Assembly: GCF_009729035.1 (NCBI RefSeq)
Contig: NZ_CP045483.1
Span: forward strand, 310,001 to 374,000
Reading direction: 5' to 3'
Origin: Stygiolobus azoricus
GTDB taxonomy: Archaea; Thermoproteota; Thermoprotei_A; Sulfolobales; Sulfolobaceae
Length of the DNA: 64,000 nucleotides
Shown: piece by piece, positions 17,697 to 27,316 of the stretch
Layout: each line of letters starts with the position of its first letter
Position numbering within the stretch: position 1 is the first letter of the stretch
Notes under the pieces: model-generated
Seen by the model: only the letters and a program-made list of their open reading frames with translations
Told to the model about the DNA's origin: nothing
Database searches by the model: none
Program-made: the position numbers and the translations under genes

Positions 17697-19511
17697 GTGC
17701 GAGTTGCGGTATTAAACTACGATTATTGTAAGCCTGATAAGTGTAATACCGAATGTATTACCTTCTGTCCTATTAACAAATCTGGCAGTAAGGCAATCGA
17801 ATTATCAGATCTCGTAAAAGGAAAGCCGGTAATATATGAAGAGACTTGTATTGGTTGTGGTATTTGCATTAAGAAATGTCCGTTTGGAGCTATTGATATA
17901 GTAAACTTACCTGACGAGTTTGGTAAAGAAGAGATCCATAGGTACAAGGTTAACGGTTTTAAGTTATTCGGGCTTATCACTCCTAAGAGGGGTTACATAA
18001 TAGGTCTTTTGGGCAAGAATAGTACGGGGAAGTCTACGATTTTACGTATCTTAAGTGGGGATCTAATACCAAACTTTGGTGATCCTCAGGCTAAATTGAC
18101 TAAAGAGCAAGTGTTGGAGAGATTTAAGGGGAAAGAGCTTTACGACTACTTTTACTCTTTATATAATGAGAAACTGAGAGTAATACATAAAATTCAGTAC
18201 GTTGAATATGCCAGTAAATTCTTAAAGGGAACTGTTAGCTCTCTACTATCTAAGATCGATGAAAGGGGTAAATTAGATGAAGTAAAGAGATTACTAAACC
18301 TCACCCCTTTCTGGGAAAAAGACGTGAAATATTTAAGTGGTGGAGAGCTACAAAAGCTCTTAGTAGCTGCTGCATTAGTAAGAGAAGCCGATGTTTATCT
18401 CTTTGACGAACCTTCCTCATATCTGGACATAAGAGAAAGAATAAACATGGCTAATTCAATCAGGGAACTCACAAAGGGAAAGTACGTAGTCGTAGTCGAA
18501 CATGACCTTATAGTACTAGATTATCTAACAGATCTAATAAACATAGTATATGGTAAAAGTTCAGTTTACGGCAGAGTGTCAAAGACCTATACCAGCAGAG
18601 TAGGAATAAATAATTTCCTTAAAGGGTATTTGCCTGCTGAAAACATGCAAATAAGACCAGATGAAATAAAGTTTAACTTGAAAGAGTTAACAGATTTAGA
18701 CTTAAACGCTAACGCTCAACCTAAGGTAATTTGGACTAATATGTTTAAGAAGTTAGAGGGATTTAGCCTTGAAGTTGATGAAGGTTATGCTAGAGAAGGT
18801 GAGGTAATAGGCATAGTGGGGCCAAATGGCATAGGAAAGACAACTTTTATGAGAATTTTAGTTTCGGAGATAAAGCCCGACGAAGGGCAAGTTCTAACTG
18901 AGGGTTTATCATTATCATATAAGCCGCAAAGAATAGCTCCGAATTTTGACGGTACTGTTCAAGAGTTCTTAGAAAACGTTAGGAAGGACGTTCTATCTTC
19001 ATCTAATTGGTTCTTTGAGGAGGTAGTCAAAAGGCTTAACTTACATAGAATATTAGAATCGAAAGTTTCAGACCTTAGTGGTGGAGAGTTACAAAAATTA
19101 TATGTAACAGCGGCATTAGCTAAAGAAGCTGATGTATATGTAATAGATGAACCTTCTTCGTATTTAGATGTAGAGGAACGATACGTGGTAGCAAAGGCAA
19201 TAAAGAGAGTCACTAGGGAGAGAAAAAGCGTAACTTTTATGGTAGATCACGATCTAGCTCTTCATGACTATATCGCAGATAGAGTAATGGTATTCTCAGG
19301 GATTCCGGGTTTGAGAGGGCATGCTAAAAAGCCCCAAAGCCTTAGTTCCGGTATGAACGAGTTCCTTAAAGAGCTAGGAATAACATTTAGAAGAGATATG
19401 GATAGCGGTAGGCCTAGAGTAAATAAGCCAGGGAGTTATCTAGATAGAATTCAGAAGGAAAACAATGAATATTACTCAATGAAATTAGTTAGAGAGGAAA
19501 GTAATACGTAA
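17697..19511 (+). CDS. ribosome recycling ATPase ABCE1 (Rli1)
   Basis: Splits terminated ribosomes into subunits together with aRF1 or Pelota. The N-terminal domain binds two [4Fe-4S] clusters through CKPDKCNTECITFC and CIGCGICIKKCPF. Two ABC domains follow: Walker A GLLGKNSTGKST with signature LSGGELQKL and GIVGPNGIGKTT with LSGGELQKL; Walker B segments are VYLFDEPSSYLD and VYVIDEPSSYLD. The start GTG 17697 gives VRVAVLNYDYC, as in relatives. The length of about 604 residues is normal. Confidence 0.97.
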   Translation: MRVAVLNYDYCKPDKCNTECITFCPINKSGSKAIELSDLVKGKPVIYEETCIGCGICIKKCPFGAIDIVNLPDEFGKEEIHRYKVNGFKLFGLITPKRGYIIGLLGKNSTGKSTILRILSGDLIPNFGDPQAKLTKEQVLERFKGKELYDYFYSLYNEKLRVIHKIQYVEYASKFLKGTVSSLLSKIDERGKLDEVKRLLNLTPFWEKDVKYLSGGELQKLLVAAALVREADVYLFDEPSSYLDIRERINMANSIRELTKGKYVVVVEHDLIVLDYLTDLINIVYGKSSVYGRVSKTYTSRVGINNFLKGYLPAENMQIRPDEIKFNLKELTDLDLNANAQPKVIWTNMFKKLEGFSLEVDEGYAREGEVIGIVGPNGIGKTTFMRILVSEIKPDEGQVLTEGLSLSYKPQRIAPNFDGTVQEFLENVRKDVLSSSNWFFEEVVKRLNLHRILESKVSDLSGGELQKLYVTAALAKEADVYVIDEPSSYLDVEERYVVAKAIKRVTRERKSVTFMVDHDLALHDYIADRVMVFSGIPGLRGHAKKPQSLSSGMNEFLKELGITFRRDMDSGRPRVNKPGSYLDRIQKENNEYYSMKLVREESNT

Positions 19512-19513
19512 AA

Positions 19514-19523
19514 TTTTTTATAT
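19514..19523 (+). promoter_or_regulatory. TATA box of the FBP aldolase/phosphatase gene
   Basis: TTTTTTATAT centred about 26 bases before the tandem ATG codons at 19541 and 19544, so the gene is leaderless and the second ATG is favoured. Confidence 0.5.
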
Positions 19524-19543
19524 CGTTTAAGTATTAAGGCATG

Positions 19544-20704
19544 ATGAGAACTACTATAAGTGTTATAAAAGCAGATATTGGAAGCTTAGCTGGACATCAC
19601 GTAGTGCATCCAGACACTATGGCAGCTGCAAGTAAAGTATTAGCGGAAGCAAAAGCTCAGGGGATTTTAATAGATTATTATATTACACACGTAGGTGACG
19701 ATTTACAATTAATAATGACTCATACTAGAGGAGAATTAGACCCGAAAGTCCACGAAACAGCTTGGAATGCCTTTAAAAAAGCAGCGGAAGTGGCAAGGGA
19801 TTTAGGCTTATACGCAGCAGGTCAAGATCTTCTATCAGATTCATTCTCTGGTAATATTAGAGGTTTAGGGCCAGGTGTTGCAGAAATGGAAATTGAAGAA
19901 AGAGTTTCGGAACCGATAGCTATATTTATGGCTGATAAGACTGAGCCCGGTGCTTTTAACTTACCTCTGTATAAAATGTTTGCTGATCCTTTCAATACAC
20001 CAGGGTTAGTTATAGATCCTACAATGCACAACGGGTTCAAATTTGAGGTTCTAGATGTATATGAGGGAGAAGCAGTAACTTTAACTGCTCCTCAAGAATT
20101 ATATGATCTATTAGCATTAATTGGCACACCAGCTAGATATGTAATTAGAAGAATATATAGAAATGATGATAATTTATTAGCTGCAGTAGTGGCTATAGAA
20201 AGACTTAACTTGATAGCAGGAAAATATGTTGGGAAGGACGACCCAGTTACAATAGTTAGGTTACAGCACGGTTTACCTGCACTTGGTGAAGCACTTGAAG
20301 CGTTCTCATTTCCTCATTTAGTTCCTGGTTGGATGAGAGGTAGTCACTACGGCCCTTTAATGCCTGTATCGCAAAGAGATGCTAGAGCTACTAGATTTGA
20401 CGGTCCTCCAAGGCTAGTAGGTCTAGGATTTAACGTAAAGAACGGTAAGTTAGTAGGTCCGAGCGATCTGTTCGATGATCCTGCATTTGATGAGGCAAGA
20501 AGATTAGCAAATGTTATAGCAGATTATATGAGAAGACACGGCCCATTCATGCCCCACAGATTAGAGCCTACAGAGATGGAGTATACAACGTTACCTTTAA
20601 TTCAAGAGAAGTTAAGACCGAGGTTTAAGAAAGAGGCAGACATGTATAAGACGAAAGAAAGTATATATACTAAAGGTAAATCGAGTGGAGAAACACATGA
20701 TTAA
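19544..20704 (+). CDS. fbp: bifunctional fructose-1,6-bisphosphate aldolase/phosphatase
   Basis: The type V enzyme of archaeal gluconeogenesis, which condenses triose phosphates and then dephosphorylates FBP in one active site. Nearly the entire sequence is conserved in the family: TTISVIKADIGSLAGHH at the N-terminus with metal-binding Asp and His, THVGDDLQL, SDSFSGN, LIAGKYVGKDDP with the Schiff-base lysine, and RGSHYGPLMP. It uses several Mg ions. The start at the second ATG gives MRTTISVIKAD, as in relatives. It is monocistronic. Confidence 0.97.
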   Translation: MRTTISVIKADIGSLAGHHVVHPDTMAAASKVLAEAKAQGILIDYYITHVGDDLQLIMTHTRGELDPKVHETAWNAFKKAAEVARDLGLYAAGQDLLSDSFSGNIRGLGPGVAEMEIEERVSEPIAIFMADKTEPGAFNLPLYKMFADPFNTPGLVIDPTMHNGFKFEVLDVYEGEAVTLTAPQELYDLLALIGTPARYVIRRIYRNDDNLLAAVVAIERLNLIAGKYVGKDDPVTIVRLQHGLPALGEALEAFSFPHLVPGWMRGSHYGPLMPVSQRDARATRFDGPPRLVGLGFNVKNGKLVGPSDLFDDPAFDEARRLANVIADYMRRHGPFMPHRLEPTEMEYTTLPLIQEKLRPRFKKEADMYKTKESIYTKGKSSGETHD

Positions 20705-20749
20705 CTTTTTCTTTCTTAGTACTTTTTAACACTATGGAGGTAAATTAAC

Positions 20750-20980
20750 GTGGGAAATGTTTATACGAAAGACATAAAGAGAGTTGCTCAAGAATTATAT
20801 GAGAAATTTAAGGATCAAGTTACAGCAGATTTTTACTTAAATAAGAAATTGGTTGACATGTACGTGGATGTTCAATCCAAAAAGGTAAAGAATAGAATAG
20901 CAGGGTATTTAACTAGATTTGCTAAATTAAGTAAAGAACAAGCCACTAAAGAAGTGGCCGAAGAGGAAAGTGAAGAGTAG
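20750..20980 (+). CDS. rps17e: 30S ribosomal protein S17e
   Basis: A 76-residue ribosomal protein found in archaea and eukaryotes. MGNVYTKDIKRVAQELYEKF and LNKKLVDMYVDVQSKKVKNRIAGYLTR are typical split over the chain. The GTG start at 20750 is preceded by a GGAGGT site. The following ubiquitin-like gene begins after three bases. Confidence 0.93.
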   Translation: MGNVYTKDIKRVAQELYEKFKDQVTADFYLNKKLVDMYVDVQSKKVKNRIAGYLTRFAKLSKEQATKEVAEEESEE

Positions 20981-20983
20981 AGC

Positions 20984-21247
20984 ATGAAATTAACTATAAT
21001 TTTTAGGGGACCTTTAGCCGTCACTTTAGGCAATGAGAAAATAGAATATAATGGCGAGGAGAAGTCTATAATCGAGGTTATAAAGAAACTAGATAATAAT
21101 AAAGGTATTTTATATGATTATAAATTAAAAAATATTAAATCTGGATATATAATACTAGTTAATGGCAAAGATTACAGATTATTAGAAGATAATAAAATAA
21201 AAGACGGAGACATTATAGAAATAATTCCGATAAATCATGGTGGTTAA
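20984..21247 (+). CDS. ubiquitin-like MoaD/ThiS/Urm1 protein
   Basis: An 87-residue beta-grasp protein that ends in Gly-Gly (NHGG). Proteins of this type carry sulfur as a C-terminal thiocarboxylate for tRNA thiolation or molybdopterin, or become conjugated to other proteins (SAMP/Urm1). VNGKDYRLLEDNKIKDGDII and IIPINHGG are the family end. It sits between S17e and a Cgi121-like gene, which hints at a tRNA role but does not prove it. Confidence 0.8.
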   Translation: MKLTIIFRGPLAVTLGNEKIEYNGEEKSIIEVIKKLDNNKGILYDYKLKNIKSGYIILVNGKDYRLLEDNKIKDGDIIEIIPINHGG

Positions 21248-21270
21248 AAATAACAGTCAAGGTCATTAAA

Positions 21271-21642
21271 TTGAATAGTTCTATTAACGATATTAAGTCT
21301 TTGGTTAAATATGAAAACGATTGTGTCTCCCAAATATTGCCTTATCTACCTAGCGATATAGAGTTAGAACAAGCTTGTGAGGTATTTATGTACTTGTTAT
21401 CCAAAGATGAGATAAAGAAAAGATTTAAGTCACTACCACTACTCTTTCTCCTTCTTTTAACTCATGATAGAAATATCAATGAGGCTTTAAGTAAAGTAAA
21501 ATCTGAAAATGAAAAAGTAGAGGTTGTATATCAAATTATATGCTGTAAGGATAGGGAGAACAAAGAGTTTAAAATACGTTCAAGAGAGGACAGAATAAAA
21601 TTGTCAATAAACGCAATACATTCAATGGAGTGGCTCTCTTAA
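21271..21642 (+). CDS. Cgi121-like protein, possible KEOPS subunit
   Basis: A 123-residue protein with weak resemblance to Cgi121, the KEOPS subunit that holds the tRNA CCA end during t6A synthesis. LLLLTHDRNINEALSKV lines up with the helix that reads ASGxRQIxEAI in Cgi121, and REDRIKLSINAIHSME matches the C-terminal helix. Similarity is low and short, so this is a tentative call. Start TTG 21271. The KEOPS subunit Pcc1 is encoded at 54.7 kb. Confidence 0.5.
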   Translation: MNSSINDIKSLVKYENDCVSQILPYLPSDIELEQACEVFMYLLSKDEIKKRFKSLPLLFLLLLTHDRNINEALSKVKSENEKVEVVYQIICCKDRENKEFKIRSREDRIKLSINAIHSMEWLS

Positions 21643-21660
21643 ATTTTAACATTCTATGTC

Positions 21661-23283
21661 ATGAATAGTAGAGTTTTTTCTCCAGTTCTTATGGCTGTGG
21701 GTATTCTAATTCTGGTTAATTCACTTCACATAATTAATATTTCAATAATTTATTTACTACTAATATCTGGAATTGTAGGTATTTTATTGCTAATTACAAC
21801 TAAACTGAACTATCATAAGGTTAAAGACGTAATAGTTAGAGCCGAAGTTAAAGGCTCTATACATAGGATTAAGTACAACTCCAAGGAATTCGTTTACGTT
21901 TCATTTAAAATAATTGGTAAGGAGACGGGTAATCAGATCGACTACTCAAAAGAGATTTCCCAAGCTATAGAGGTTATTAAAAGGCATAAAGAACGTAAGG
22001 TTAATGTAGCTATTTTAACTACTCTAGACCCTTTTCCTGGAAGTGGATTCATTTTTTATAGAGAGGTTCAAAACGATTACGATGAGACAGACTTCATTAC
22101 ACAAGTTTTAAGTTTAAAAAATGTAGTAGAAAGCATTGCTCCTCATATCTCCTTAGAACCTGTATCCATTAACGATAGTGTTTTTTTGCCATTTCCTAAA
22201 GTGATGGGTAGTGTAGTCTTTTCAGGTCATATTTTTTATAAAAGATTTAGCGTTGAAGAATCCGATTTCTTGGATTATAAGTATGATATCGAGATAGGAA
22301 AAACGATAGATAATTATCAGATTCCTGTAGGGTTTTTGTCATCAGATGTGTTTAAACATATTGCAATATTTGGTGCTACTGGAAGTGGCAAAACACACAC
22401 TGCTTCAGTGATAGCTAAGGAGTTATTTGATAAAGGATTTAATGTAGTAGTATTAGACTGGCATGGTGAATATAAGAATTACTTATCTGATTTTAACTAC
22501 TATGGTAAAGATAATATTATTCCGCTTAATCCTATAGCTTATGAAGAGCAAGACACTGAAGATATAATAGAGATAACAAAAGAAGCACTAGAGTTAACCG
22601 AACCGCAGACATTTCTAATGTACTTGGTATTAGAGCAACTAAAACGAGTTAGAAGGCTTGACTCTACTTCTTTAAAGCTAATTCTAGAATCAATAAACGC
22701 TGAATCATACATGATTAGAGATATAAAATTTGCATTAGGCAGAAAATTGTACGTTTTAACTACTCCACAAGGTAGGAAGTTATTTTCAATAGATGGGGGT
22801 GACTCATTTATCGATTTAGGAGAGAGATTAAAAGGAGGGAATATTATAGATCTAAGTACTATATATAACATAAAGTTGAGAAGATTATATGCGTTATATT
22901 TAATGAAATTTTTATTCGAATATTACCAGAGATTCAGGGATCCAGACAAAAAGGCTGTTATAATTGTTGAGGAGGCTCAAAATTATTTTAATGGTAATAA
23001 TGAGATATTGAAAAGGGCATTACAAGAAATTCGAAAATTCAACATAGGCTTATGTATAGTATCACAATCTCCTTCTAGTGTAGATCCAGAGGTTATGAAA
23101 AATACTAGTATAAAGATTATTCATTCTATTAAATCCAACTTAGATAAGAAGATAATATCAGATTCGATAGGCTTAGATAAAGAACAAATTAATATATTAG
23201 ACAAATTAGATATAGGAGAAGCTGTTTTCATAGCTCCTAACATAAGGAAAAATATATTAATTAAAATTAAAAAAATCGGTTAG
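21661..23283 (+). CDS. membrane-anchored HerA-like ATPase (DUF87)
   Basis: A 540-residue protein with two hydrophobic helices at about 5-45, an insert domain, and a HerA/FtsK-type motor. Walker A is GATGSGKTHTAS near residue 240 and Walker B is AVIIVEEAQNYF. The C-terminus has the arginine-finger region IRKFNIGLCIVSQSPSSVDPEV. HerA pumps DNA with the nuclease NurA, but no nurA is nearby and the N-terminal membrane hairpin is unlike canonical HerA. It may be a DNA-transfer or cell-envelope-bound relative. Its stop overlaps the convergent thermosome stop by four bases. Confidence 0.8.
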   Translation: MNSRVFSPVLMAVGILILVNSLHIINISIIYLLLISGIVGILLLITTKLNYHKVKDVIVRAEVKGSIHRIKYNSKEFVYVSFKIIGKETGNQIDYSKEISQAIEVIKRHKERKVNVAILTTLDPFPGSGFIFYREVQNDYDETDFITQVLSLKNVVESIAPHISLEPVSINDSVFLPFPKVMGSVVFSGHIFYKRFSVEESDFLDYKYDIEIGKTIDNYQIPVGFLSSDVFKHIAIFGATGSGKTHTASVIAKELFDKGFNVVVLDWHGEYKNYLSDFNYYGKDNIIPLNPIAYEEQDTEDIIEITKEALELTEPQTFLMYLVLEQLKRVRRLDSTSLKLILESINAESYMIRDIKFALGRKLYVLTTPQGRKLFSIDGGDSFIDLGERLKGGNIIDLSTIYNIKLRRLYALYLMKFLFEYYQRFRDPDKKAVIIVEEAQNYFNGNNEILKRALQEIRKFNIGLCIVSQSPSSVDPEVMKNTSIKIIHSIKSNLDKKIISDSIGLDKEQINILDKLDIGEAVFIAPNIRKNILIKIKKIG

Positions 23284-24941
23284 TCTTCTTCGGAGGGCTT
23301 ACTTTCTCCTCCTTTTTCTCCTCCTTTACTTTCACTCTTCTTACCAGCAGCTATTAAGTCGTCTATTCTTAAGATTAATGTAGCAGCTTCTGTAGCAGCT
23401 TTTATAGCATTAATCTTAACTAGTGCCGGTTCAATTACTCCTAGCCTCCACATATCTTCTATCTGTCCAGTGTAAACGTTAATTCCCACCCACTTATTTG
23501 TTTCATTCTCGTGAGCACTTCTTAACTTTACTATTAGGTCTATTGGATCGTATCCGCCGTTCTCTATGAGTATCATAACTAAGCTCTCTAATGCGTTAGC
23601 ATAAGCTTCAATGGCTAGTTGCTCTTTTCCGCCAACTTGAGGAGCGTACTTCCTTAATCTCTTTGCTATCTCTATTTCTACTGCTCCTCCACCGGCTACA
23701 GCTCTACCATCTCTTATCACATCCGCTACAGTACCTAGTGCGTCTCTTAAAGCTCTTTCAGTCTCGTCAACTACTCTTTCTAAACCTCCTCTGATCAATA
23801 TGCTTACGGCCTTGGGGTTCTTTGCTCCTTCAACGAATACCATTTTATCCTCTCCTACTTTCCTCTCTTCAACAAGTGCAGCATATCCTAAGTCTTGAGG
23901 TGTTAGTTCGTCAATGTTAGACACAACTCTACCTCCAGTGGCTCTTGCTAGTTTTTCTAGGTCACTCTTCTTAGCTCTCCTTACTGCAAGAATTCCTTTC
24001 TTAGCTAAATAGTGCTGAGCTACTTCATCGATGCCTTTCTGGCATATAACAACGTTAGCGCCAGTTTGGGCTATTTTCTCAACTTTCTCTTTGAGTATGT
24101 TTTCTTCTTCTTCTAGGAACTTCTGCATTTGAGTTGGGTCATTAATTCTAATTTCAGCGTCAAGCTCAGGCTTTTCGACCTCTAGTGAGGCGTCTAGCAA
24201 AGCTATTTTAGCGTTTTCAACTCTCTTAGGCATTCCAGGATGTACTACTTCTTTATCAACTACAATACCGTACACTATTTGCGTATCATTTATACTTCCG
24301 CCATGTTTCTTTACTATTTGTATGTTATCTAGATCAACGTACCACTTATTTCCTCTTAACTCGGCTACCTGAGTTACAGCCTTTACTACTATGTCTGCTA
24401 AGTACTCTCTTGCACCGGCTACAGCCTTACTATATAAAGATGTTATTGCTACCTTTCTTAGAATGTCAGTATCGTTTATTGAGACACTGGTAGCAATTTC
24501 TTGTATTGTTTTCAAAGCTTGTTCTTCAGCTTTCTTAAATCCGCTGACAATTATCGTTGGATGAATTTCCTTATATAATAGTTCTTCAGCTTTTTTAACT
24601 AACTCTCCTGCTAATATTACAGCTGTCTTAGTACCGTCTGCAGTTTCCTCGTCTTGCCCTTTTGCTATCTGTACTAGGAGCTTAGCGGCTGGGTGTTGTA
24701 GATCCATTTTGTCTAGTATGGTAGCGCCATCATTAGTAATTGTTATATCGCCTAGGCTGTCTACTAGCATTTTATCCATTCCTCTAGGTCCATAAGTAGT
24801 CTTCAAGGCTTCTTCTACTGCTTTTACAGCAGCTATGTTTATTCTTAGTGCCTCTTTACCATAAGTTCTACTTGATCCTTCCTTTAATATTATAACTGGG
24901 ATACCTTCAGGAGTGGTTGCTACTGTAGCTGTGGATGCCAT
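23280..24941 (-). CDS. thsB: thermosome (group II chaperonin) beta subunit
   Basis: An ATP-driven chaperonin subunit of about 553 residues, close to the TF55 beta chain. [17 protein letters not shown] and [15 protein letters not shown] bind ATP, and the Gly/Glu-rich tail ([14 protein letters not shown]) replaces GGM repeats. ATG 24941 is chosen because GGTGAT lies 7 bases upstream at 24949-24954; the longer GTG start is part of that site. A strong TATA box lies further upstream. It is normally one of the most abundant and heat-inducible proteins. Confidence 0.96.
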   Translation of the reverse strand: MASTATVATTPEGIPVIILKEGSSRTYGKEALRINIAAVKAVEEALKTTYGPRGMDKMLVDSLGDITITNDGATILDKMDLQHPAAKLLVQIAKGQDEETADGTKTAVILAGELVKKAEELLYKEIHPTIIVSGFKKAEEQALKTIQEIATSVSINDTDILRKVAITSLYSKAVAGAREYLADIVVKAVTQVAELRGNKWYVDLDNIQIVKKHGGSINDTQIVYGIVVDKEVVHPGMPKRVENAKIALLDASLEVEKPELDAEIRINDPTQMQKFLEEEENILKEKVEKIAQTGANVVICQKGIDEVAQHYLAKKGILAVRRAKKSDLEKLARATGGRVVSNIDELTPQDLGYAALVEERKVGEDKMVFVEGAKNPKAVSILIRGGLERVVDETERALRDALGTVADVIRDGRAVAGGGAVEIEIAKRLRKYAPQVGGKEQLAIEAYANALESLVMILIENGGYDPIDLIVKLRSAHENETNKWVGINVYTGQIEDMWRLGVIEPALVKINAIKAATEAATLILRIDDLIAAGKKSESKGGEKGGESKPSEED

Positions 24942-24976
24942 ACCCTTTATCACCTGTTCGTTTTTCCATTAGAAGA

Positions 24977-24991
24977 GGTTATATAAAAATT
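24977..24991 (-). promoter_or_regulatory. strong TATA box of thermosome gene
   Basis: On the minus strand AAATTTTTATATAAC, a near-ideal box A. The message would begin near 24957 and carry a short leader with the GGTGAT site at 24949-24954. Confidence 0.55.
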
Positions 24992-25009
24992 TTTCTCAAA
25001 GCTATTTCC

Positions 25010-25624
25010 TTATTGATTGGTTAACCTCTCAGATATCATGCTATGTTCTGCCTTAGAAAATAGTTCTTCAATTTTACTCCTTATAATAGCACGTTCTTTA
25101 GATTTAACGGTAGATAAAATTTTTCTAAAGTATTTCTTACTAATACCAAGCATAGGTTCTATCTTATTAAACAATTCTATATCATAGAAATAAAGAGCTA
25201 GGGCTACCTTGTATTTTATGTGCTTATCCTTAAACTTAGGTATCCGATCAATGAAATCATATACTATAAATAATTTCTCATTATTTTCTATATATTTTAA
25301 AGATATAAGCGAGGATTCTCTTATTATACTTCCGTTATAAAATATTAATTTTTCTTCGAAATTTTTTCTAGATTTTTTCACTCTATTTACCTTTATATTT
25401 ATATCTAATATCTTGTTTGTTTTACTTATAAAATTTGATGATTTATTTAAGAAAATTTCTTGTGGTGTAATGTATTTACTGCTAGATATATTTTCTATTT
25501 CATAATCATTATATGCGCTTTGATCAAAAATTTGATCCACTACCAGTCCGCAACTACTACACACGATTACGCCGTTCTTATAATCCCATACTAAGTTTTT
25601 ACTTTTACAGTATGGACATTCCAT
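25010..25624 (-). CDS. tfb3: TFB3, truncated TFB paralogue of the DNA-damage response
   Basis: A 204-residue TFB relative. The N-terminal zinc ribbon has C3, C6, C22 and C25. The rest lacks the B-reader and the two full cyclin repeats of TFIIB, keeping only a divergent helical segment (about 90-190). In Sulfolobus, TFB3 is induced by UV and activates pili and DNA-exchange genes as a co-factor with TFB1. The position next to the thermosome beta gene is, as I recall, shared with S. solfataricus tfb3. It is very AT-rich and Lys/Ile-rich. Confidence 0.75.
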   Translation of the reverse strand: MECPYCKSKNLVWDYKNGVIVCSSCGLVVDQIFDQSAYNDYEIENISSSKYITPQEIFLNKSSNFISKTNKILDINIKVNRVKKSRKNFEEKLIFYNGSIIRESSLISLKYIENNEKLFIVYDFIDRIPKFKDKHIKYKVALALYFYDIELFNKIEPMLGISKKYFRKILSTVKSKERAIIRSKIEELFSKAEHSMISERLTNQ

Positions 25625-25688
25625 AGGATATTACATGCCTCTACATTATACTTTTTAGTTAGTTCTAAAACTAAGAATACTGACTCAG

Positions 25689-25991
25689 ATGACAGAAAAT
25701 AATGATATTGATAAATTTATAGTTATTAATGATTTAAAACAAAGGGGCAAGAAGGGAAAAATCTCTGGAAAATATATTTATTTAGAATCTGGGAGTAGGA
25801 AATATATAATTAAGACTTTAAATGAGAATAACAAAGTTAGCGTAAAAGAGATAGAAGATTTTGTAGAATTTTCCTCGAAAGTAGATAAGGAAAGTGTAAT
25901 AGCTATAGTTGATAAATACGGGGATGTAAGTTACTATTTTTTGTCAGAAATAAAATTAAATAAGAAGGGGGGAAGTGTTGATATCATATGA
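25689..25991 (+). CDS. probable non-catalytic subunit of tRNA splicing endonuclease
   Basis: A 100-residue protein resembling the C-terminal domain of EndA. FIVINDLKQRGKKGKI matches the YxDLRxRG strand-helix, and EFSSKVDKESVIAIVDKYGDVSYYFLSEI matches the final strands. The catalytic Tyr, His and Lys are not in the usual places, which fits the structural beta subunit of the heterotetrameric crenarchaeal enzyme. It would pair with a catalytic subunit encoded elsewhere. It overlaps hisS by 17 bases. Five intron-containing tRNAs occur in the same window. Confidence 0.55.
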   Translation: MTENNDIDKFIVINDLKQRGKKGKISGKYIYLESGSRKYIIKTLNENNKVSVKEIEDFVEFSSKVDKESVIAIVDKYGDVSYYFLSEIKLNKKGGSVDII

Positions 25992-27279
25992 ACCCATAAG
26001 AGGAATGAAAGATTATTACGGGAAAGAACTAGAGAAGATTAAGTTCATCGAAAATACTTTCAGAGAAATTGTGACTAAAGCTGGTTACTCAGAAATTTAT
26101 ACTCCAGTAGTAGAAGAGTTTGAACTGTTCTCACTAAAAGGTGGTGAAGAGTTAAGAAATACGATGTACGTATTCAAGGATAAAGCAGGTAGAGAAGTAG
26201 CACTAAGGCCTGAGTTTACTCCTAGTGTAGTTAGAGCTTATCTAAACGGAATGCAACATCTTCCAAAACCCCTCAGACTGTTCTATATTGGAACAGTATA
26301 TAGGTATGATGAACCTCAATATGGTAGGTATAGAGAGTTTAGGCAAGCAGGGATCGAACTTATAGGATCTAGTAACATATTATCCGATATTGAAGTTCTT
26401 AACTTATTGATTGAAGTCTATTCTTCTTTAGGTTTGATTAATGAAATAGAAATTAAAATTAATAATATTGCAATTTACAGAAAGATTTTTAATAATATGA
26501 ATATTGACGAAAGTAAACAAGAGCATATTCTCCACTTAATAGACAAGGGTAGAAAAGACGAAGCTATAAAGGAATTACGTGGATCCGAATTTACAAGTTT
26601 AATACAATATTTATTAGAGCAAAATAAAATGGACGAGAATTCTTATGAAGAAGTAATAAAAGAGGTCTCTAAATATGAATATTTAGGGCTTAAAGAGGAG
26701 ATAGAAAGAATAAGAATTATTAATAATATAATAAGTGAATTAAAAGTAAAGACAAAGGTTGATTTAGGGTTTGTAAGAGGTTTAGCATATTATACTGGAG
26801 TTATTTTTGAAGTTACACATCCTAAAGTTCCATTTAGTATTGCTGGAGGAGGACGATATGATGGATTAATAGAACTATACGGAGGAAATGATACGCCAGC
26901 AATAGGTTTTGCTGTGGGGATAGAAAGGACATCTCTCGTGTTAAATTCTGTAATATCACAAAAGTCGCCTAAAAAAGGCGTATTGATTATACTTTCTGAG
27001 GACAGAAGCAACAATAATTATGACGAAGGCATTATATCTTACGGACTTAAAACTCTTGAAAAACTGAGGCGTTTGGGTCTTGTAACAACGTTAAACCTAA
27101 AAGAACAGTCGTTATCTAAATTAATTCCTTCATACTTGGAAGAAGGATATTCTTTCTTGGTAATAATAGGTAGAAAAGAATTTGAGGAAAGAAAAGTCAC
27201 TATTAAAAACCTAGAAAACAAAACTCAGGTAACGGTACCAGAAAGTAACATAGAGGATTATGTTAAGCAAATAATTTAA
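25975..27279 (+). CDS. hisS: histidyl-tRNA synthetase
   Basis: A class II synthetase of 434 residues. Motif 1 lies near the EIYTPVVEEFELF segment, motif 2 is RYDEPQYGRYREFRQAG, and the histidine loops are LGFVRGLAYYTGVIFE and AGGGRYDGL, followed by motif 3 AIGFAVGIER. The anticodon-binding domain forms the last 100 residues. The GTG at 25975 overlaps the upstream gene; TTG 25978 is equally possible. Confidence 0.95.
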   Translation: MLISYEPIRGMKDYYGKELEKIKFIENTFREIVTKAGYSEIYTPVVEEFELFSLKGGEELRNTMYVFKDKAGREVALRPEFTPSVVRAYLNGMQHLPKPLRLFYIGTVYRYDEPQYGRYREFRQAGIELIGSSNILSDIEVLNLLIEVYSSLGLINEIEIKINNIAIYRKIFNNMNIDESKQEHILHLIDKGRKDEAIKELRGSEFTSLIQYLLEQNKMDENSYEEVIKEVSKYEYLGLKEEIERIRIINNIISELKVKTKVDLGFVRGLAYYTGVIFEVTHPKVPFSIAGGGRYDGLIELYGGNDTPAIGFAVGIERTSLVLNSVISQKSPKKGVLIILSEDRSNNNYDEGIISYGLKTLEKLRRLGLVTTLNLKEQSLSKLIPSYLEEGYSFLVIIGRKEFEERKVTIKNLENKTQVTVPESNIEDYVKQII

Positions 27280-27316
27280 GTGATAAAAGGGTTTTGTTGA
27301 ATAGGGTTATTTTGTT

